Below are positions 42,826 through 51,422 of a DNA stretch of 64,000 nucleotides, in pieces (within the stretch, counting starts at the first letter, position 1; each line of letters begins with the position of its first letter). The notes below the pieces were generated by a model. The model was not told where the DNA came from, made no database searches, and saw only the letters and a list, made by a program, of their open reading frames with translations. Source of the DNA: Leptolyngbya sp. Cla-17. Its GTDB lineage: Bacteria > Cyanobacteriota > Cyanobacteriia > Leptolyngbyales > Leptolyngbyaceae. Both the position numbers and the translations under genes were made by a program. Where the stretch lies: NCBI RefSeq assembly GCF_016807185.1, contig NZ_JAEVYN010000004.1, positions 1 to 64,000 on the forward strand, read 5' to 3'.

Positions 42826-43890
42826 TTACCCTTCCTGTCGGCTAGGAACGCTAACGGATGGTTGCGTCGGTAGCGGTCTAGCTGGAGCAATATAGGGAAA
42901 TTCGGCTCTCAGATCACTGGGTGGCGGCACTTTGTTCTGAAGTAAGGTGTTGAAAAACAAGGTGTAAACAACCGTACCGAAATCATCTTGTAGTCTTCGC
43001 CCATTGATGCCCGCAAATCCAAAACCGGCTGGAAGCTGTGAGTCGAAGGGAAGCACATCTGGAAATAGCCAATTTGCTACCATCTGTCCATAACTTGCAG
43101 GTTCATCGGTACTGCCTGCAACGCGACAAATTTGAGTCACCAGATCCATTACTGGCTGAGCGAAGTTGTCATAGTCAGTATCCGGATCGGTGGAGTTGTA
43201 GAGTAATGATCCTGCGGGGTTGTCATTAAACGTTGCAGCAAAATTGGGCTTGCCGCAGCGATTCACCTGCGTCCAATGCCCGTGATCGTTGGCTGAAACC
43301 GTTGCATAGAAGCCAAACGGAGCAGTTGAAATGAGATCAAGGGGCAGTTCGGCAACGATCGCCAGCACATTAGTAGCCCCCGTTGTGCTGGCTCCAGTGC
43401 TAAAACTCTCTGGATTCCAGACGTTATTTTGAATGGCCTGATCGAGGCAAACACGGGCAGCAACCGCATCTAAAAAGAAGGGATCGCCTGCCAGTCCGAC
43501 CCAAATACGTCCTACATTGGCAACAGTCGCAATTTCATTCATGGTTCCCAGTCCTAATGCTTCACCTGTAGCCCGAGGATCATGTGCTGCTTCGCCGCTC
43601 AGGTAGGTGAGCATCCAGGCTTGAGGAGCGACATCCCCCTGAAAAATGAATCTGAAGATAGCATCAGCTTTTGCATCCCCATTGGTATCAAAGCGAAATT
43701 CACAGGCTGTTTCGGGTCTAAAGGTATCCCACTGAGGTTGTCCAGTAAAAGGCGAAGGCAGTCCGGCGAGAGGACTGAGCGTCATAATAGCGACAATTGT
43801 TTTGGGAGTGTCACTATTGAACAAATAAATATCGCAGATGTTGATGCGGCTATCTTGTCGAGATTCTGGCGAATCAAAATGATGGCTCAT
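42826..43890 (-). CDS. DUF4331-family protein
   Basis: A 354-residue protein starting MSHHFDSPESRQDSRINICD, the hallmark start of DUF4331. Further family-like parts are DNGDAKADAIFRF-type Asp-rich loops, possibly Ca-binding (RFDTNGDAKADAIFRFIF), and the end region LQDDFGTVVYTLFFNTLL. No signal peptide is visible. The function of the family is unknown. It is the last gene of a four-gene operon and its stop is five bases from the convergent response-regulator stop. Confidence 0.85.
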   Translation of the reverse strand: MSHHFDSPESRQDSRINICDIYLFNSDTPKTIVAIMTLSPLAGLPSPFTGQPQWDTFRPETACEFRFDTNGDAKADAIFRFIFQGDVAPQAWMLTYLSGEAAHDPRATGEALGLGTMNEIATVANVGRIWVGLAGDPFFLDAVAARVCLDQAIQNNVWNPESFSTGASTTGATNVLAIVAELPLDLISTAPFGFYATVSANDHGHWTQVNRCGKPNFAATFNDNPAGSLLYNSTDPDTDYDNFAQPVMDLVTQICRVAGSTDEPASYGQMVANWLFPDVLPFDSQLPAGFGFAGINGRRLQDDFGTVVYTLFFNTLLQNKVPPPSDLRAEFPYIAPARPLPTQPSVSVPSRQEG

Positions 43891-43910
43891 AGGATTGTTT
43901 TAACTGATGG

Positions 43911-44201
43911 CTACTTGACGAAAAGTGCTTCGGTGCCTGTATACGGCAGTAAGGGAATGACTTCAAATTGCAGGACTCCTGCTTGTGCCATTGGCAACTG
44001 AGCAATCATTGCATTGACTTCTTCTAAATTGTTTGCCTCAAAGAGCAGCACAGCTCCACTTTTGTCGGCAATGTAATGGATGGAACGAAGATGATTGCTG
44101 GCGTAAAGCTCCCACGCCTTAGCGGCTTCTGGCTTCACGAAGGGTAAGACTTGTTCAATCTCAGTTCCAGCAGTGATGCGTCCGATGACTAGAAATTGCA
44201 T
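43911..44201 (-). CDS. muconolactone-isomerase-like small protein
   Basis: 96 residues with a ferredoxin-like alpha/beta plan: MQFLVIGRITAG, KAWELYASNHLRSIHYI and GAVLLFEANNLEEVNAMIAQ, ending FEVIPLLPYTG. This resembles muconolactone delta-isomerase/YCII-type proteins. Spacing to both neighbours is 10 and 20 bp, so it is inside the operon. It may act on the product of the ABM or SDR enzyme. Confidence 0.75.
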   Translation of the reverse strand: MQFLVIGRITAGTEIEQVLPFVKPEAAKAWELYASNHLRSIHYIADKSGAVLLFEANNLEEVNAMIAQLPMAQAGVLQFEVIPLLPYTGTEALFVK

Positions 44202-44211
44202 TCAATTGACC

Positions 44212-44868
44212 TCACTGATAGACATATTCGACCTGCCAAGTTTCAGGAGTTTGGGTGTGTAGTTGCCAGTAGACAGCCGCGATCGCATCGGGATCAAATT
44301 TTGTTCCTGGTGCGATCTCTCCGCAAATGGTCACAGTCGCAATGTGAATGCCGTCTACTTTCAGTTCGTCTGCCAAACCTAAGGCAAGGTAACGGATTGC
44401 CGCTTTGCCGATCCCTAATGAAATCTGTTGGGGGCTAGGATAAAGCGCTAGTCCACCACCCGTCAGTAAAATGGTTCCACTTCGTTGATGTTGCATCTCA
44501 GGCAACACTTGTTGAATCGCAGTGATGACTCCTACCGCGTTAACTTTGAAGTCTTGCACTAACGTCTCGGCGGTCAAACTCATCACAGAATCTTGCTTGA
44601 GCAGGGCAGCATTGTAAACTAGGACATCAGGATGACCAAGCGTTTGATTGATTGCTGCAAAGGCTGTCGTGATCGAGTCAGGATCAGCCGCATCAACGCT
44701 AAATCCAGTTGCCTGAATTCCTACATCGCTCAAGGTTTTTGTATACTCAGCCAACGCTGCCGGGCGACGGGCTAAGAGTGCAAGTTGATACCCTTCTCGA
44801 CCAAACCGTTGGGCGATCGCTAATCCTAACCCTGCTCCTGCCCCCACCAAAGCACAAACCTTGCTCAT
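44212..44868 (-). CDS. atypical SDR lacking the catalytic tyrosine
   Basis: A 218-residue SDR with a GAGAGLGLAIA cofactor motif and YNAALL in place of NNAG. Where Y-x-x-x-K is expected the sequence is ISLGIGKAAIRY: the Lys is present but the Tyr position is Leu. The catalytic Ser region (GTILLTGGGLAL) is also changed. It may be a binding or regulatory protein, or use another residue. Its ATG overlaps the ABM stop by four bases (ATGA), indicating coupled translation. Confidence 0.85.
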   Translation of the reverse strand: MSKVCALVGAGAGLGLAIAQRFGREGYQLALLARRPAALAEYTKTLSDVGIQATGFSVDAADPDSITTAFAAINQTLGHPDVLVYNAALLKQDSVMSLTAETLVQDFKVNAVGVITAIQQVLPEMQHQRSGTILLTGGGLALYPSPQQISLGIGKAAIRYLALGLADELKVDGIHIATVTICGEIAPGTKFDPDAIAAVYWQLHTQTPETWQVEYVYQ

Positions 44869-45206
44869 CGGCTCACCTCACTCCACAATGACACGTCGAT
44901 CGGCGCAGCCAGTAAGGTATCCGACTTCGCGATGAACTGTTTGAAGTAGTCGGTTTGCTGATGAAAATTTAGAGCTGCCTGATTTTCCCAAACGACATAG
45001 AGCAGAATCGTCACCTGATCATCTACGGCTTGGTGCATGATGTAAAGCTGACATCCGGCTTCCTGGCGGCTCTGTTGAGCAATCTCATAAAGCTCGTTGT
45101 AGAGTGCTGTCTCCATCCCTGCTTGCGGCTTAAAGCGGGAGACTAGAACAATCGGTTCTTCCCTCATGTCGCGTTTTGTCTTGTCGATTTCGGTGGGATG
45201 ACTCAT
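44865..45206 (-). CDS. ABM-domain monooxygenase
   Basis: About 113 residues from the ATG at 45206 (MSHPTEIDK); an ATG at 45215 adds three. The dimeric alpha/beta-barrel domain shows EEPIVLVSRFKPQAGMETAL, CQLYIMHQAVDDQ and YVVWENQAALNFHQQTDYF, with the conserved His/Trp positions of the LsrG/YgiN group. YgiN-like members oxidise quinols. It is the first gene of the operon, and its leader is duplicated at 23.8 kb. Confidence 0.88.
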   Translation of the reverse strand: MSHPTEIDKTKRDMREEPIVLVSRFKPQAGMETALYNELYEIAQQSRQEAGCQLYIMHQAVDDQVTILLYVVWENQAALNFHQQTDYFKQFIAKSDTLLAAPIDVSLWSEVSR

Positions 45207-45347
45207 GGCAGTCACACATGCGCTTATTCTATGAGGTTTAACTTAAGTTGCAAACTGCCTTCAATCCAGGCTTTAAACTAACCAAAAGGCAGTCTCAGAT
45301 TTTGACTTTTTACTGAGGCATTTGCTTAACTTTTGGCTAGGCATGAT
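45186..45347. repeat. duplicated leader segment, copy B
   Basis: This is the counterpart of 23829-24000. It contains the same AACTTAAGTT palindrome, the CTGCCTT/AAGGCAG inverted repeat and the M-S-x-P-x-E-I start of the gene. Beyond 45347 the similarity ends, at the tail of a LuxR-type fragment. Confidence 0.75.
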
Positions 45348-45349
45348 TG

Positions 45350-45553
45350 CTACTCTAAGTGAGCTAGACCCCGTTTGAGAGCAGCGATGACGGCTTGGGT
45401 GCGATCGCTTACCCCTAACTTGTACAAAATATGGTTGATGTGAAATTTCACTGTCCCTTCAGAGACACTGAGAGCAGCGCTATTTTGATTGCTGTTGCCC
45501 CGCGCCAGCAGTTGCAGCACTGCCATTCTCGCTCCGTCGCCCTTGTGTAGCAA
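45350..45553 (-). pseudogene. LuxR-type HTH fragment of a response regulator
   Basis: The frame encodes only a GerE/LuxR DNA-binding domain: MAVLQLLARGNSNQ, SVSEGTVKFHINHILYKLGV, DRTQAVIAALKRGL. The receiver is missing, and the sequence upstream (45554 on) has no continuation. The domain closely resembles that of the intact regulator ending at 42820, so it is probably a duplicated copy that lost its 5' part. Confidence 0.75.
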
Positions 45554-45863
45554 CCCAATGAACCCGGAAATGCCTAACCAGGTGTTGGAGCGGATGTGAA
45601 GGTGATAGCGCTGAGCTTCGCTAAAAATGGTTTCACACCGCTCAGCTTAGCCGTTATGCCGCAGAGATGTCAGCCAAGGCGGCAGGTTAAAGGCTATCTG
45701 TTGGTATTCAGCGTCAAGTTATTTCAAGGTTGTTAGTGAGGAAGTAATTTGAAGGTTATCTTCCGTTCGGTATTAGATATTTGAAGGCGAGCGGTGAGAA
45801 TGGTGTTTTGAGGTTATCGGTGAAGTGATAGACGCGAATCAAGCATCGTTTCTAGGGTGATTG
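45554..45863. other. non-coding region with degenerate tandem repeats
   Basis: No gene is supported. From 45721 to 45831 there are four imperfect units starting ATTTCAAGG (45721), ATTTGAAGG (45747), ATTTGAAGG (45779) and TTTTGAGG (45806), about 26-32 bp each and rich in GGTTATC and GGTGA. They lie downstream of the convergent araC gene end and may be remnants of a short tandem repeat. Confidence 0.4.
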
Positions 45864-46766
45864 CTAGTTGAAATCTTGACGATATTGGCTGGGGGTGCTT
45901 CCACAAATTTTGGAAAAACTGGTTGTGAAGTGGGATTGACTGGAGAAACCTATCTCTTGAGCAATTTCTGCAAGCGACTTTCTAGGATCTCTAAGCAAAG
46001 TCTTGGCTCTCTCAATTCTTTGCTGAATTACGAACTGATGAACCGACTGACCAACAGTATGTTTGAAGACGGCACATAGATGATTGACACTCATATTGCA
46101 GGCAGAAGCGATCGCTGCCAGAGGCAAGTCCTCGCCCAAGTGAGACTCAATGAAATCGATTGCATAAGCAACACGGGTATCATCGGGTTTTGACAACGCT
46201 GTCCTTTCTGCAACTTTTGCAGTTGAGTAATGCGTAACCAAATACATTGCCAGGCTGCGAGTCAACGCATCAATGTATGTCTTGCCATGCGGTGAACCCG
46301 CTTCTAGTTCAGATAGCAATTCTGTTGCCGAGGCAGAAAGAAAAGGCACGGATTTTACATCGTGTTCTATCAAACGAATAGAATCTGGATCGCCTTTGAC
46401 GAGATCCTTGCTGACCTCCTTGATTAACAAAGGTGAGATAAACAGATTTGCCGCAGCAAAAGGGCTGAGCCATCGCCAGTGTTGTGAACAACCTGCGGGT
46501 GTAATTGCAACATCACCTTGACGCAGAACCATTGACTTCAGACGCTGATCATTCAGATTTTCATACTGAGTTTTGGGTAGCAGACTTACAAACAAAAGGT
46601 TTTCAGCCAGTCCAGGGACATTGATTTCACCGGGTAGGAGCGAGTGCTTCAGCAAAATAATGTCTTGCCAGCCTGCTACTTCGCTGTTTTGCTCTGGAGC
46701 ATAGGGAACTTGATGGATAAATTGCCGGATCGAGACCAGATTTGAAGCTTGCATAACGTGAGTCAT
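45864..46766 (-). CDS. AraC-family transcriptional regulator
   Basis: 300 residues. The N-terminal 190 form an effector/cupin-like domain (GDVAITPAGCSQHWRW). The C-terminal pair of HTHs is clear: LPLAAIASACNMSVNHLCAVF and SLAEIAQEIGFSSQSHFTTS, ending GSTPSQYRQDF. AraC proteins bind direct repeats about 20 bp apart, so it is a candidate for the TGGCRCAAT modules in this window. It is divergent from an isochorismatase-family gene starting 106 bp away. Confidence 0.92.
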   Translation of the reverse strand: MTHVMQASNLVSIRQFIHQVPYAPEQNSEVAGWQDIILLKHSLLPGEINVPGLAENLLFVSLLPKTQYENLNDQRLKSMVLRQGDVAITPAGCSQHWRWLSPFAAANLFISPLLIKEVSKDLVKGDPDSIRLIEHDVKSVPFLSASATELLSELEAGSPHGKTYIDALTRSLAMYLVTHYSTAKVAERTALSKPDDTRVAYAIDFIESHLGEDLPLAAIASACNMSVNHLCAVFKHTVGQSVHQFVIQQRIERAKTLLRDPRKSLAEIAQEIGFSSQSHFTTSFSKICGSTPSQYRQDFN

Positions 46767-46871
46767 TTACAAAATCTCACTGCTCATAATCATATTTTTT
46801 TGAAAGACAAAGACTTGGCTTAACCATAAACTCAGATTTGAAGTACTTTCATCCATCAGATATTGACCAGT

Positions 46872-47552
46872 ATGACAAGTCGTAATCCCTTCGCGGAACC
46901 ATTGACACCCGATAACGCTGCAATGCTCTTGATTGACCATCAAGTGGGTCTTTTCCAATTTCTTCCCTCAGTTGAGCCACTGAAACTGAAGAACAACATC
47001 ATTGCGCTCGCAAAAGTTGCCAAGCGCTTTAACTTACCAACGTTGCTGACCACTAGTTGGTCCCAGGGTCCCAACGGACCGACCATGCCAGAGTTGGTTG
47101 AACTGTTTCCTGAGCACGAAATTATTGAACGCGACACCGTAAAATTTTGGGATCATGCTCCTTCTGCGGAAGCAGTCGAAAAGATGAATCGCAAGAAGTT
47201 GATCATTGCTGCGCTAGACACCACTACTTGTCTCGCTTTTGCTGCAATTTACGGTGTCCAGCGAGGCTATGATGTTTACGCGGTGATGGATGCTTCTTCA
47301 ACCTTTGATGAATTGAATCAACAGGCTGCGATGATGCGAATGTCGGCTGCGGGTGTGGTGGTAACAACCTGGATTCCGGTACTGGCTGAACTTGCCAACA
47401 ACACCGTCAAGAATGGGTTTCACATTGCTGACTTACTGGCTGAACACACGGGCAGCTATCACGGTGCTTGGAGTAACTATACTGCGACTGCTAAGACAGC
47501 GGATCTCGTGCAATCACAGTTGAACGAGGCTCGAAAAGCATCGAGGTTGTAG
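46872..47552 (+). CDS. isochorismatase-family hydrolase
   Basis: 226 residues from the ATG at 46872; a TTG three codons earlier is less likely. MLLIDHQVGLFQFL gives the Asp and KKLIIAALDTTTCLAFAAIY the candidate catalytic Cys, followed by VMDASSTFDE. It is most like the 33014 paralogue. It is divergent from the araC gene, which probably controls it. Confidence 0.9.
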   Translation: MTSRNPFAEPLTPDNAAMLLIDHQVGLFQFLPSVEPLKLKNNIIALAKVAKRFNLPTLLTTSWSQGPNGPTMPELVELFPEHEIIERDTVKFWDHAPSAEAVEKMNRKKLIIAALDTTTCLAFAAIYGVQRGYDVYAVMDASSTFDELNQQAAMMRMSAAGVVVTTWIPVLAELANNTVKNGFHIADLLAEHTGSYHGAWSNYTATAKTADLVQSQLNEARKASRL

Positions 47553-47660
47553 AACATTGTGGCTCAGTTCTTGGATACATAGTGGAAATCCTAGGTGCCA
47601 ACCTCCAGGATTCAGTGAGCATCAAATTAGTGGGAGTGCTATCGCTTGATTATTCCCGGC

Positions 47661-48587
47661 TTAACGTGTCTCAATTTTTTGAGAAATCGCTTTGATTGAA
47701 CAGCGTAACCAACGATTTGCTTCATCTTGGTTGCTCAAAGCACTCCATAGCATCGAAACCATCCATGGTTTCGTTTTGACTGGAAGTTCAAAAATTGTCA
47801 AATTGCAGACCATTGCCAACCGGAGCGCAATGCGACGGGGAAGCGCTGCGACTAGATCACTAGACGCGATCGCAAACGGTAAAACCATCATATGCGGGGT
47901 TGTGAGTGCAATACGACGCTCTAAGTTTTGCTCACTCAATGCCTTGTCGATTTCGCCTATGGTATCTCGACGTAGGGTGGCAAGGGCATGAGAAAGCTGG
48001 GCAAAGAGTTCTAAACTCATGGTTCCCTGCTTAACAGCCGGGTGTCCTTGACGGGCAATTCCCACAAATCGTTCTTCAAAGATGGGTTCCCACTGGGTTT
48101 GTCGGGGTGGATCGGGAAAAACACCCAATGCCACATCGATTATCCCCTGTTCTAGTAAATCTCCAACGCTGTCCTTCTCAAATCCAATCATCTGAAAGTT
48201 GATTGATGGAGCTGCTTGATGACTAAACTCTAGCAGCGGTGGCACTAGGACAAAGCTACTGTAGTCTGAACTGCCAATGGCAAAGGTGCGGTCGCTAGAA
48301 GTTGGCTCAAAGGCCTGACTTTGGGTAACGGTTTGGCGAATCTGTTGCAATGCTGCCAAGATACTTGGGGCGATTGTCTGGGCTTTGAGCGTCGGTTGCA
48401 TCTGTCCCCCTAACCTGACAAACAATTCATCTTCAAACAAAACACGCAGACGACTGAGCGCTGCACTCATAGCAGGCTGTCCCATCTGAAGCTGCTCGGC
48501 AGCTTTAGTAACGCTGCGCTGTTCCAGGAGAGCTTCAAAGGCAACCAACAAGTTCAAGTTGATCGCAGCCAGATTCATCGATTTCAT
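47661..48587 (-). CDS. LysR-type transcriptional regulator (intact)
   Basis: 308 residues with a full N-terminal HTH (NLLVAFEALLEQRSVTKAAE, QPAMSAALSRLRVLFEDELF), a linker helix and an effector domain (AIGSSDYSSFVLVPPLLEF). It resembles the NodD/aromatic-responsive group of LysR proteins. It is divergent from an SDR gene; GTTACGGTAAC at 48635-48645 in the 87-bp gap suits a LysR site. Confidence 0.92.
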   Translation of the reverse strand: MKSMNLAAINLNLLVAFEALLEQRSVTKAAEQLQMGQPAMSAALSRLRVLFEDELFVRLGGQMQPTLKAQTIAPSILAALQQIRQTVTQSQAFEPTSSDRTFAIGSSDYSSFVLVPPLLEFSHQAAPSINFQMIGFEKDSVGDLLEQGIIDVALGVFPDPPRQTQWEPIFEERFVGIARQGHPAVKQGTMSLELFAQLSHALATLRRDTIGEIDKALSEQNLERRIALTTPHMMVLPFAIASSDLVAALPRRIALRLAMVCNLTIFELPVKTKPWMVSMLWSALSNQDEANRWLRCSIKAISQKIETR

Positions 48588-48634
48588 TGATGTTATTTAT
48601 CTAAAATATCGGCTTGTTCAATAGTTTAGGGGTT

Positions 48635-48645
48635 GTTACGGTAAC
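48635..48645. promoter_or_regulatory. GTTACGGTAAC palindrome between LysR and SDR genes
   Basis: An 11-bp palindrome (GTTAC-G-GTAAC) sits midway between the divergent lysR (start 48587) and SDR (start 48675) genes, where LysR proteins normally bind. A related GTAAC/GTTAC pair is at 35891. Confidence 0.4.
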
Positions 48646-48674
48646 GGTACAGCCAACTCACTCAGAGGAATTTG

Positions 48675-49424
48675 ATGACTATGACGCAGAAAGTTGCCGT
48701 AATCACGGGCAGTCACAAAGGATTAGGCTATGCGATCGCTCGCCAGTTAGCCCAGCAAGAGAATATTCAGGTTGTGCTGACGAGTCGTAAGGAGCAAGAT
48801 GGTCTATCCGCTCAACAGCGCCTATTGAGCGAAAATATTCAAGTAGATTTTCATTCTCTGGATGTCACGAGCGATGCAAGTGTGCAGCAGTTCACAACCT
48901 GGTTGCAGCAGGCTTATGGCAGAGTCGATATTTTGGTCAACAATGCAGGTGTCAACCTAACGGTGCAGCCAGAAGAAGCCAGTCTGCTTACGGTTCAGAT
49001 GGAAACGATGCTGGCAACCTTTACAACCAATGTTTTAGCCGTTGCTCGAATAACCCAGGCTCTAATGCCATTGATGAGAGCGCAAAACTATGGACGGATC
49101 GTAAATGTGTCTACTGAAATGGCTTCCCTCACGTCTATGGGCAGCGATTACTATCCGTTGGCTCCGTCGTATCGCCTTTCCAAAGTTGGGCTGAATGGAC
49201 TGACGGCGCTCTGGGCGAAGGAACTCCAAGGCACCAATATTTTAGTAAATGCATACTCTCCTGGCTGGATGCAAACTGACATAGGTGGACCTAATGCGCC
49301 GTTCACAGCCGATGAAGGCGCTGAAACTGCCGTGTATCTAGCAACGCTTCCACAGAATGGTGCCCAGGGTAAGTTTTTTGCGGAAATGCGGAAGTTTGGG
49401 GGCGCAGTGGCGCTACCTTGGTAA
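48675..49424 (+). CDS. SDR oxidoreductase
   Basis: 249 residues from the ATG at 48675, after GAGG. TGSHKGLGYAIA is the cofactor motif, NNAGVNLT follows, and the catalytic positions are in VNVSTEMAS and SYRLSKVGLNGL. The form is close to the carbonyl-reductase-like SDRs found beside LysR regulators. An IS630 element sits 39 bp after the stop. Confidence 0.9.
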   Translation: MTMTQKVAVITGSHKGLGYAIARQLAQQENIQVVLTSRKEQDGLSAQQRLLSENIQVDFHSLDVTSDASVQQFTTWLQQAYGRVDILVNNAGVNLTVQPEEASLLTVQMETMLATFTTNVLAVARITQALMPLMRAQNYGRIVNVSTEMASLTSMGSDYYPLAPSYRLSKVGLNGLTALWAKELQGTNILVNAYSPGWMQTDIGGPNAPFTADEGAETAVYLATLPQNGAQGKFFAEMRKFGGAVALPW

Positions 49425-49463
49425 TCAATTTTGAACCGAAGACAAAACGCTACTACAGTGATA

Positions 49464-50604
49464 CCAATTTAAATTGAGTAAGCGGCAAATGGACTAGACT
49501 GAGCGGAGTTGTTTGGAGAGTCTAGTCATGGCAGGTGTAACGTCAATAGACGTGAAAGAAAGTTTGGATGACTTAGCTCAACAGTTGCGGCAAGCCGAAA
49601 CGCCAAGCGCTAAAGAACGATTGCAAGTGCTCTACTGGTTGAAACAAGAGAATGCGCCGAGCATTAGTGCGATTGCCAAAGCGGTCGGGAAACATCGAAA
49701 CACGGTGCAAAGCTGGCTATTGATGTATCGCACTGGAGGAGTGGGGGCGATGCTAGAAATCAAGAAATCGCCGGGGGGAGTGCGAGTGATACCCCAATGG
49801 GCAGAGGATGCTTTGGCAAAGCGGTTACGACAGAGACACGGCTTTCAAAGTTATGGAGCAGTACAACAGTGGTTGGCAGAAACCTTGGGAGTAGAAGCGG
49901 AGTATCACGCGGTCTACCAAATGACCCGCTATCGGCTCAAAGCCAAGCTAAAGGTTGCTCGTCCTCAAAATTGCCAGCAGGATAGTGAACAGCGATCTGC
50001 TTTTAAGCAAACCTCAAGGGCGACCTCAGCTTGCTGAGTCAGTATGCTCGCCACCGGGGGCAGGATGAACGTCCCATTCGCTATTTTGCTCAGGATGAGA
50101 GTCGTTTTGGACTGCATACTCTGATGGGACGATTGATCACGGCGTGTGGCATCAAACCGATTGGGCAGTGGCAGTGGTTGTTCAAAGCGTTCTGGCTCTA
50201 CGGGGCGGTTGAACCTGCCACGGGAGAGTCCTTTTTTCTGCAATTTTCTCATGTTGATACCGAGTGTTATCAACGATTCTTGAATGAATTTTCCAACGCT
50301 TATCCGGATAGTCTGAACGTCTTGCAAGTGGATAACGGGCGGTTTCACAAGGGTAAAGCGTTGGTGGTGCCAGAGAACATCATCTTGTTATTCCAACCGC
50401 CTTACTGCCCTGAGCTAAATCCTATTGAGAGGTTGTGGGAACATCTCAAGGCAAGTTTGAAGTGGGCTGCGTTCAAAACGCTCGACCAACTACAAGTCAA
50501 AATCGATCAACTCCTGGCTGAGTTAACACCACAAGTAATTGCTTCTCTCACAGGTTATTCCTTTATCCTGGATGCCCTATCTGCCTTGAATACTGTTTAA
50601 ATTG
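49464..50604 (+). mobile_element. IS630-family element 3 (1141 bp)
   Basis: The ends CCAATTTAAA (49464 on) and its complement ending at 50604 are inverted repeats, flanked by TA on each side (49462-49463 and 50605-50606). It belongs to a different subgroup from elements 1 and 2. It separates the intact SDR from a decayed SDR copy. Confidence 0.85.
49528..50600 (+). pseudogene. IS630 transposase with a frameshift
   Basis: The first frame (ATG at 49528) has the HTH region (ISAIAKAVGKHRNTVQSWLL) and stops at 50037. The second frame carries YFAQDESRFGLHT, VLQVDNGRFHKGK and CPELNPIERLWEH and ends at 50600. The frames would join near 50010 (FKQ / NLKGDLSLLSQY) if one A were added. No slippery run is present, so a one-base deletion is more likely than programmed shifting. 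Confidence 0.75.
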
Positions 50605-50623
50605 GTATGAGAAGAAATCTACG

Positions 50624-51187
50624 ATGACTCCAACTGAAGAACAAAATTTGGCGATCGCCGAACGGTTATGGTTTAACGGTGCGAGTATTGCCATTACCTA
50701 TGCTGGGAATCGAGAAAAGGCGGAAGCCGTTATCGAAACTATCAAAAAGAATGGGATGCACGCGATCGCCATTCAAGCAAACCTCAGCCACACGGATGAA
50801 GTTACAAAGCTGTTTGACGCAGCCCAGTAGCAGTTTGGCAGCCTCGATATTCTTGTCAACAATGCTGGAACTGGAGTGGGCGGTACTGTTGCCGAACAGA
50901 TGAAGCTGCGTTTGACAAGTGTTTGAGCTAAACGTGAAAGGCACTTTTTCTGAATGAAACAAGCTGCCAATCGCCTCAACCTAAACGGGCGAATTATGAA
51001 CATCTCCAGTGGTCTCGTGGTGCGTCCCATCCCAGAATTCAGCTTGTATTGCACCAGCAAAGCCGCGATCGAGATGATGGGGAAAGTGCTATCGATGGAA
51101 GTGGGCGATCGCAGCATCACCGTCAACACGGTTTCACCGGGACCAATCGACACTGAAATGTTTGGTAATTCGGGCGATGATCTCAAA
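50624..51187 (+). pseudogene. decayed SDR gene
   Basis: The parts read SIAITYAGNREKAEAVIE, a TAG in frame at 50828-50830, FGSLDILVNNAGTG, then a frameshift, and NISSGLVVRPIPEFSLYCTS with Y-x-x-x-K and VNTVSPGPIDTEMFG. The N-terminal TGxxxGIG motif is missing and the C terminus runs into an IS1 fragment at about 51190. It cannot make an active enzyme. Confidence 0.85.
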
Positions 51188-51189
51188 GC

Positions 51190-51317
51190 GGCGGCTGACG
51201 ATTGAGTGTGATGAATTGTGGTCCTTTGTAGACAACAAGAAGAACAAGCAGTGGGTCTGGTTAGCACTTGATGCAGATACTCGTGAGATTGTGGGTGTTT
51301 ACATTGGCGCACGGGAT
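51190..51317 (+). mobile_element. internal fragment of an IS1-type transposase gene
   Basis: About 42 codons encode RLTIECDELWSFVDNKKNKQ and LDADTREIVGVYIGARDEA, matching the InsB region of the IS1 at 14596-15390. No ends remain. The fragment joins the SDR pseudogene directly to the stub of a secreted-protein gene, so a deletion passed through here. Confidence 0.75.
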
Positions 51318-51385
51318 GAGGCGGCAGCGGCGTCGCTGATGAAGAAGGGGACAGCGAGGGTCGTGATTGCGAATAGTGTTTTCAT
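51299..51385 (-). pseudogene. signal-peptide stub of a secreted protein
   Basis: On the minus strand AAGGAGGAACTGCC precedes an ATG at 51385. The frame MKTLFAITTLAVPFFISDAA is a clear signal peptide, but it runs into the IS1 fragment and stops after 28 codons. The gene followed the aldo-keto reductase by 37 bp and was probably in its operon before truncation. Confidence 0.55.
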
Positions 51386-51422
51386 GGCAGTTCCTCCTTG
51401 AGGGAAGGGTTGTTTAATGTGG

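Noticed and set aside
45721..45831. CRISPR array
   Set aside because: The units are imperfect and of unequal length with no constant repeat, and no cas gene is present anywhere in the window.
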